Below are positions 21,257 to 22,537 of a stretch of DNA of 22,537 bases, one piece after another. Position 1 is the first letter of the stretch. Each line of letters opens with the position of its first letter. A program made the translations under genes and the position numbers. The notes below the pieces were generated by a model. The model was not told the origin of the DNA and did no database searches. It saw nothing but the letters and a program-made list of their open reading frames with translations. This DNA comes from a virus: positions 1-22,537 of IMG/VR virus record IMGVR_UViG_3300035665_000256; one strand, written 5' to 3'.

Positions 21257-22456
21257 TCATTCTTCGTTCAAATCTACGCCAGCAAAGTCGCTGGTCATGT
21301 CGTTCTCGTATGTTTTGCGTGGGTCGCTCTCAGGCACGGCCATCGGGCTGCCGGGCGGCTTCACAATCAGGCGTTGCAGCTCGATCATCTTCGGACCTTT
21401 CATCTTGTCCGTCAGTTTCTCTGCCGCAGCAGGGGTGATCACGTCAGACGGCGGATAGACTTCGTCGTGTGGAAGGTTCAAACTGAGCAGCAGTTTGCCC
21501 GCTTCGGCAGGGTCGGTCCAACGGCGGTGCCCGCCACGGGAGAGCACCAGCTTGACGCCGGGCAGTTTGTTGCCGGAGATCAGCCGAGCGGTGACGAACT
21601 TCTCGATCTCACTCAACCACAGGCAAATGCTTTCCCTCGCTTTGAACGCCTTCACCACATGCTCATCAGGGAGGGTGGCTACGGCAGGCGGCTCGTTGCC
21701 CTCCAGCACTTCCAACACCTCATCCTTAAAGTCGTCCAACATGGCGTCGTTGTAGGTAGGGCAGATGGCTGCCCCACGGCACCACTTGCAAATCTTCGGC
21801 CCGCACTTGAACACGCCGGGATCGCCGCGCAGGATGGCTGCCGCTTTGGGGGTGATCCGCTCATCCGTGAATTTCTTCAACTCACCCCAGGTGGTCGTCC
21901 AGGTGACGTGATCCTGCTCCAGCCGGGGTTGGAAGATGGTCATGGTGACGGGGTAGCTGTCGGCTGGCAGTGCCTCCCAGAACCCGTCGAACATGGACTC
22001 GATCAAACTGCGGGCGTAGATCGCCATCTGGAGGTTGTTCTCACTCTCCACTGGATCGTAGCCGTACTTGTAGTCAACGAGGTGAGCGCCGTTCTTGGTG
22101 AGCGCGTGGAAGTCCACGGTGCCACGCTCGGACGGGAGGTAGTAGAGTGGCGCTCGGAACTCGGCACCCCAGCGGATGACATCACACTTTGGACCCATCA
22201 CGTCATGGCAAAACTCGGCGTACGCTTTGCCGTGCCGCAGCATTTCCTTGGTCGCCCACTTTGGCGGCTCTTTGCCGAGAAGCAGATACTCGGCAACTGT
22301 GTGGGCCTTGGTGCCTTCCATGGCTGACGGTCCCGGTCTGTCCGGTGGCAGCCGGTGCTCGTTGGCCTTGACGAAAGCCAGGGCAACCGTGCATTCGGTC
22401 CAAGTGTGAGCCTTGGACGGGGAGAGGCGAGAGTGTTCGGGAGTGGTGTCGGCCAT
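21257..22456 (-). CDS. DUF2800 family PD-(D/E)xK nuclease with predicted Fe-S cluster
   Basis: A 399-aa protein from the ATG at 22456; a TTG extension to 22489 is unlikely. The N-terminus RLSPSKAHTWTECTVALAF carries C22. Nuclease residues are E99 (GAEF), D115 (GTVDFHA), D128 and K130 (LVDYKYG) and Q143 (NLQMAIYA), the order of RecB/AddB/Cas4-type PD-(D/E)xK enzymes. C223-x2-C226-x5-C232 (CKWCRGAAIC), together with C22, matches the four-cysteine 4Fe-4S arrangement of AddB and Cas4. It probably resects DNA ends in phage recombination or replication. The C-terminal part (RLIVKPPGSPMAV, then an acidic end SDFAGVDLNEE) resembles the acidic tail of the DUF2815 protein, with shared FAGxDL. Confidence 0.9.
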   Translation of the reverse strand: MADTTPEHSRLSPSKAHTWTECTVALAFVKANEHRLPPDRPGPSAMEGTKAHTVAEYLLLGKEPPKWATKEMLRHGKAYAEFCHDVMGPKCDVIRWGAEFRAPLYYLPSERGTVDFHALTKNGAHLVDYKYGYDPVESENNLQMAIYARSLIESMFDGFWEALPADSYPVTMTIFQPRLEQDHVTWTTTWGELKKFTDERITPKAAAILRGDPGVFKCGPKICKWCRGAAICPTYNDAMLDDFKDEVLEVLEGNEPPAVATLPDEHVVKAFKARESICLWLSEIEKFVTARLISGNKLPGVKLVLSRGGHRRWTDPAEAGKLLLSLNLPHDEVYPPSDVITPAAAEKLTDKMKGPKMIELQRLIVKPPGSPMAVPESDPRKTYENDMTSDFAGVDLNEE

Positions 22457-22461
22457 GGGGA

Positions 22462-22537
22462 CTATTTGTTGAGTTCCGCGATAAGGCAAACCGCGTGGAT
22501 GGTGGCTTTTTCAGCGATGTCTTCGTAAAAATCATAT
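22462..22537 (-). CDS. C-terminal end of an unidentified upstream gene (partial)
   Basis: The minus strand is open from the right edge to a TAG at 22462-22464, giving the last 24 residues YDFYEDIAEKATIHAVCLIA plus ELNK, an amphipathic helix-like end. It stops 5 nt before the DUF2800 ATG, in keeping with the compact gene order. The alternative ATG-initiated frame at 22535 runs into the DUF2800 gene as Pro/Arg-rich shadow sequence. Too short to identify. Confidence 0.5.
   Translation of the reverse strand, partial: YDFYEDIAEKATIHAVCLIAELNK

Noticed and set aside
20086-21438. Plus-strand 450-codon open frame across DUF6321, DUF2815 and the DUF2800 end
   Set aside because: It crosses three genes that are recognisable on the minus strand, plus their promoter and leader.
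1-22537. CRISPR array, insertion sequence or attachment site
   Set aside because: No regularly spaced repeats, transposase or integrase gene, or tRNA-flanking direct repeat was seen by eye.

Overview
This window is part of the genome of a tailed double-stranded DNA phage (Caudoviricetes), free or integrated. It carries a large terminase subunit, a family A DNA polymerase with phage-type replication partners (DUF2800 nuclease, DUF2815 protein, SNF2-type helicase, HNH and VRR-NUC nucleases) and a giant protein of the kind seen in phage virion modules. No ribosomal, housekeeping or integrase gene is visible. The host cannot be named from the sequence. The DNA is moderately GC-rich, and many starts lack a Shine-Dalgarno (SD) sequence and instead have A/C-rich leaders.

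Layout: (1) Positions 1-4911, plus strand: the 3' part of a giant gene (at least 1441 codons, open at the left edge), translationally coupled to a Cys-rich zinc-binding protein. (2) Positions 4844-5505, minus strand: a Dps/ferritin-like protein with its own sigma70-like promoter, whose 3' end runs 68 bp into the plus-strand gene, preceded by a possible 49-aa membrane peptide. (3) Positions 5510-12608, minus strand: a tightly coupled cassette of glycosyltransferase-like proteins, a Tat-signal protein, a radical SAM protein and three SAM-dependent methyltransferases, mostly joined by 4-nt ATGA overlaps. (4) Positions 12605-15114: the large terminase subunit and a DUF6378 protein. (5) Positions 15136-22537: the replication and nucleotide block, in transcription order an unidentified partial gene, DUF2800 nuclease, DUF2815, a 36-aa ORF, a DUF6321 protein, a tRNA-like gene, DNA polymerase, a 48-aa zinc ribbon, a 29-aa membrane peptide, VRR-NUC, HNH nuclease, DUF7768 and the SNF2-like helicase.

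All minus-strand genes read right to left: replication first, then terminase, then the glycan/methylation cassette, then Dps. The plus-strand structural genes converge on them at about 4.9 kb. The replication proteins would copy and process DNA, the terminase would package it, and the cassette probably modifies a surface polymer, a protein or a small molecule; its product cannot be read from sequence.

The most unusual element is a 114-nt minus-strand tRNA-like gene (20027-20140). It has a perfect 7-bp acceptor stem, a canonical T arm and an encoded CCA end, but a 42-nt region between the anticodon-position hairpin and the T arm and a 6-nt loop in that hairpin. Other points of interest are a phage Dps with an almost leaderless predicted transcript, two intergenic promoters sharing a 10-nt -35 block, several small genes below usual ORF cut-offs, and a polymerase with Leu at the E. 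coli 762-equivalent position.
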